Source: Acanthopleura granulata
Taxonomy: Eukaryota; Mollusca; Polyplacophora; Chitonida; Chitonidae
Direction: 5' to 3'
NCBI GenBank assembly: GCA_016165875.1
Contig: JABBOT010000003.1
Location: 26,678,983-26,742,982, forward strand
DNA: 64,000 nt
Below the pieces are notes generated by a model. It made no database searches and had not been told where the DNA came from. It saw only the letters and a list, made by a program, of their open reading frames with translations. Positions 60,073-64,000 of this stretch are shown here, piece after piece. The number at the start of each line of letters is the position of its first letter. Positions within the stretch are counted from its first letter, which is position 1. The translations under genes and the position numbers were made by a program.

Positions 60073-62549
60073 TGAACGTTTGCGATAGACTAATAAAACT
60101 GAATGAACTCTAAACATTGTGAGGACTAAGGTACTATATAGCCATGTATCCTGATTAAATCCCAGGTTAGATGTCTTACGGTATGTCAGCAGTCCTACAT
60201 TGTTTGTACTTGTTGATCTGATATTATAGGTTGACTTGCAGGGCATTGTGTTAGTGTTGAGCACCGTAAATCAGTTTTAAAAAAATTCACCCTTGCTCCT
60301 GAAGAGTTTCCCTTCATGTTCACGTTTAGGTGTTATAATATATTATATTATGTATTGATATAATTATATTTTGTTTTTATATGGGATCCCTACAGCCACA
60401 TCTGTGCCTTTATTTACAGTATAAAAGAACAGGGGCATTTGCACCTAAGATATTGGGTTTAGATTGTACATCCGCGGCAGTTCTGATGTGGTCGTCAGAA
60501 AGGGCTGCACTAATTCACAGGTTGGTTGATAAATGATGACCGATTTTACAACAGAAAGCCATCTTGATTTATTACAGCACTAGATATACTCACTGTGGCG
60601 CCAATGGCCCTTCCTCAGAAGATTGACAGATTTGTGCGGCCGGTCAAAAGTTTCCAGTCGTGGACGGATGTGAGTAATATTGACAGAGAATCCGTATAAT
60701 ACTGCCTATTGAGGATGGTTGGTCGGTGTCAAGATGGGGCCCGGCAAGGGTCAGTGAACAGGGGTTACTCATCGAAATTAAATCACAGCACCGAAAGCAA
60801 AGGTCCACTAAGACCACTCCTCGATACTTCAATGGTCGGCCAAATTTCCGTGAGAGCGATCTACTTTCGCAGCTTACTGCCGGGCTTCATCTTTAGTCCA
60901 AACCACATCAAGGCATTAGCCGGTAAACAGGTCAACTTCTCAATGGAAAGTAAATCGTATTTTGGAAGAAACCAACGGTTCCTTCATGACCCTTACGTTG
61001 AAATCAAAGCGGACCGTGATCAAGTAAGGGGTTCATCAACACGGTGTTTTCGCCAATTCAAAACAAGAATAAATCAGCAATTTCTCCTCGGGACGAGAAT
61101 TCATAGGAAAATCTTATTAAAATCCTTTTCGGTTCATTCATTTCATTCATTCAATAGTAATGAATCACTGCTTCATTAAAGCATGTAGCAGAGCAGAACA
61201 TTAAGTAATTTATGGGGATTTTTTTAAGACGCCAGTTATACTTGGGAAACCTATTGGGTTTGGTATTATCTTATGTTTCTATTGACGAAGGTCTTCGAAA
61301 CGTTTCAGTCAAATTGAGATGATCTGGTTGTTGAGTGGAGAATTCAACTGCAGAAAGAATTCAGTCCAACGTGTCAAGAACATAGAACACGCAAAGCACA
61401 ACGGCAGATGCATGGGGTATAGTGAATTGTGTATTTAAAGGTGTCGTTTCGGTGGCCAAGTGAGGCGCTTTCAAGCAAAGAAACACTTTATGGTTTCCCT
61501 GAAGTTGAAAATGTGCCCAAAACAGTGAGAGCTTTGATGGTTATTTAACCGGAAAAGCAGGCTCCAGGACATGACAATGCGTTTATGAAAAGAAAAAGAG
61601 CGGATAGAACAGTTATCATTGAAGACTGCGGTTTGATGTTTCCGCCGAGATAAAATATAATCCTCAAAATAATATAAATTTACGCATTTTTTTACCAATA
61701 TTGAAAGTTTCGGTTACCGATGTCTTCTTTCCTAAGTAGGAAAAGAATAGCCAAAGGTCATATAGATTACCAAACAACTCGCAATCAGAGGATTGTTTGC
61801 TGGATGTTCATAAAGGTAACGGACGTCTACACTGAATCAATGTTAATTTGAATGGGGATAGGTGGGTTTGCGCAATCAAAGCCCATTGTTACCGCGAACA
61901 GAAGTGGATTCTTCACGAATTCATCCATGGGAGTCCGACCAACGTCTTTTTGATGATATTAAATGGCAGTCATAGGCCCCTGACTGATGGATTTAACAAT
62001 GAAATTTCGGATTGAATGGCGCGTGAAATCGATTTTTTGTAACTGTTGTATATGCGGCCTTACTCCCTAAGGACACCTGCATTGATCTAAAAGCCGCTCA
62101 CGCGCGAGAACTGGTCGACCACAAGCATACACTAGTCAACTCAGGAAGGATAATCCCTTTCAATATGCAGCCAGCCGTGTAAGATAAAATAGTCATGGTT
62201 GGTAAAAGGCTATACCTTTATAATGCTTATGTCAACCATATCTGAAAATATGCTGTTATGTTGTGGCAAATTGTCATCTTTTTGGTTCTCATTTCCTAAG
62301 GCATGACTCATTGAAAATATTTATGAAAATATTTCTATACGTGTTTAATACTATAGCCCCGTTGTGCTGATCCATATACATGTAGTGTCTCAGAGGAGAA
62401 AGCGTGCCTTTTACAAACACGTGACCAATTCATCATGATAAAGACCCCTAAATCCTCTCAGTGGGATACATGTATAGACAGCGTTTCAGTTCTTTGTTCT
62501 CTGGCGGGCAGGGGAGCGCATTAAAAATGCTGCCTGCTCTGTTTGTTGC
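60073..62549. other. Mostly unassigned stretch with one possible first exon
   Basis: At 60604-60669 an ATG in good context (GCGCCAATGG) opens 22 codons (MALPQKIDRFVRPVKSFQ and four more) ending exactly at a GTGAGT donor. No in-phase acceptor nearby was convincing. The 156-codon frame at 60709-61179 contains a GTAAGG donor at about 61024 but is of a length expected by chance. No repeats seen. Confidence 0.3.
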
Positions 62550-62754
62550 CTGTGGAAGACGGATGCGGCCACTCACGTTCTCGAGTCGCGTCATTGAAAA
62601 CCTTCAAAATTTTGTCAAACCGTGCGAGATTAGCGCTAATCTCGCGTTGTGGCATTCTCGAGCCGCACGTGCAGAACGCCAGAATGGGAGATTAACACTA
62701 AAACGCGAGATTGTCACTCGCTAGAACGAGAATGACCGCATCCGTTTTCCACAG
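62550..62754. mobile_element. 205-bp MITE with TTGC target duplication and internal palindrome
   Basis: The left end CTGTGGAAGACGGATGCGGC is mirrored by the right end, whose complement reads CTGTGGAAAACGGATGCGGT; similarity continues to about 35 bp. TTGC flanks both ends (62546-62549 and 62755-62758). The centre holds a perfect 22-bp palindrome (62624-62645, built on GCGAGATTAGC and its complement), and more GAGATTA/CGAGATT motifs follow. It is too short to encode protein. The 4-bp duplication does not by itself identify a superfamily. Confidence 0.85.
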
Positions 62755-62758
62755 TTGC

Positions 62759-64000
62759 TGGAGATGCGGTGCATTTATGCTCAATTTGATTGTTACAAAA
62801 TGTTGTAGAAATCAGCACTAATCTTGACCGTCGTAAAGTGCAATGGCGCCCCTTTGTAAAGAATTGACTGGTCGCCGTGTACAGAACAACTTCACTCTCC
62901 CAAGCAAAGTGAGGGTCACACATGTCAAACGGCTTCTGATTGGCTGATGGGATGTTTTGAGAGCCAAATGTTCCGGGTCAGAGTGCCATGTAGATCAAAT
63001 ATTTAACCGATGAAAAAGCGGCAGTGTGCTTCTCAAACAGTCAACAAATGAAACATATTTTTCTACTGCAATGTGTTATCCAAGCAAACAATAATAGAAA
63101 AAAAGATTTACAAGCGTCTAAATCATAATTCGCAAAAAGTTTTAGCTGAAACTAAGTCTTAGGATACAGGAAGATACAGACCTTAAAGTGTAAAATGATT
63201 TTACTCCATATATTTTTGAAATTAGCATGAGGAAGAAAAGCTAAATTATAATGTCAACAATTTTGAATTATCCCATTTGATGAACAACGACTTTAACAAT
63301 TGCGGGGGAGAGTAAGAATCTAAAACTCTCCATATTAAAAAAATGACTTGTTGACTCTTTAACCTAAGGCATCACTGTTCTGGCTGAAAAAGGCTATTTT
63401 CACATTTAATTACATTATCCAGGGGAAAACTCATTCACGGTTTTATATTTTCGCTTTCGGTTAAAAAAAAGTAAAACAACAGCCGTTTACATTTTTTATG
63501 CGATCAGAGTAATCGTGATGTAAAATTGTTTTCAAATGAACAAAGAAACACAGCAACTTCTATGAACATAGCTCCATTAACCATCCAAGCGGACACTTTT
63601 AAATCTATGTTGAGCGCCAAAAAAGTCTTTGTTCCTTGACATTTTCATGCAGGCGGAAATGTCACCAGGAATATTAAAATAAAAAAAACACCCTTTGTAG
63701 AGGTGACAAGCATAATGCCTTGTTAGAATTTCGGCTAAATGTGAATCATATCTGATTCTGTGTGTTAATTCTGGAACATCTGTGTAAAACGTCCGTTTGC
63801 ACTGCTGTCACACATCGATGCGGTAATTGCGAGGATGTGTCACCCTAATTAGAATATATGTCCCAAACAGTCTGCAGTATAAAGATCTGAGGTATAAATC
63901 ATGTCCTCACCATAGAAAATTAGGTTCTGACGGCGTCATTATACAGGGCGGAATTGTCCACGTCTGTCAGGTATTAATTGGGTAAATGTTTAGGGGCATC
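62759..64000. other. Unassigned stretch to window end
   Basis: AT-rich with several A runs. No gene, RNA or repeat is supported. Confidence 0.45.

Noticed and set aside
60709..61179. 156-codon plus-strand open frame
   Set aside because: In 64 kb and six frames one or so stop-free run of this length is expected by chance. It has no domain, no repeat of composition typical of protein and no in-phase link to the possible first exon at 60604.
1..64000. CRISPR arrays, bacterial operons or prophage
   Set aside because: The tandem arrays have no spacer structure, there is no dense co-directional coding, and introns and SINEs point to a eukaryotic nuclear genome.

Overview
This window looks like non-coding-dominated, AT-leaning (roughly 40% GC by eye) nuclear DNA of an invertebrate, most likely a mollusc or another lophotrochozoan. 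The evidence is indirect. Several degenerate tRNA-derived SINEs end in (AAAT)n after a conserved region around GTAAAACACCAATCAAA, the motif TACATGTA is frequent, introns are GT-AG and 230-510 bp long, and there is no bacterial-style gene packing. Most open frames are about as long as chance would give in this much sequence. I recognise no complete gene of known function.

The best coding call is a five-exon plus-strand gene at 13060-15041. All four introns have good GT/AG sites and compatible phases, giving 231 residues. The product starts with a signal-peptide-like segment, carries one ankyrin-repeat-like motif and a hydrophobic segment, and is followed by AATAAA at 15314. Two perfect TGACGTCA (CRE) palindromes lie about 160-200 bp upstream of its ATG. 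A weaker two-exon minus-strand model (16884-17545) lies convergently downstream.

From 18.1 to 22 kb is a repeat cluster: a 25-bp minisatellite split by a 1-kb TG...CA element with a near-perfect 5-bp target duplication (a solo-LTR structure), a reverse-oriented SINE, and a second 1-kb copy. Further copies lie at 3317-4295 and, truncated, at 29345-29760.

From 22.5 to 44.5 kb the dominant structure is a head-to-tail triplication of a 6-9 kb unit (A about 22470-29214, B about 29780-35440, C about 35565-44500). The three units are collinear but diverged, with private deletions and insertions such as a satellite array in C. On the minus strand each unit keeps a short ATG-initiated exon ending at a GTAAGT donor. 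Unit A also keeps downstream exon-like frames, one resembling a degenerate sushi/CCP module. I read the array as a decaying tandem gene family with A the best preserved, but this is inference.

The rest (1-13 kb, 44.5-64 kb) is mostly unassigned sequence with SINEs, two MITE-like inverted-repeat elements (59938-60072 and 62550-62754, the latter with a 4-bp target duplication and a 22-bp perfect palindrome), a long fold-back structure (7245-8020), microsatellites and short tandem arrays.
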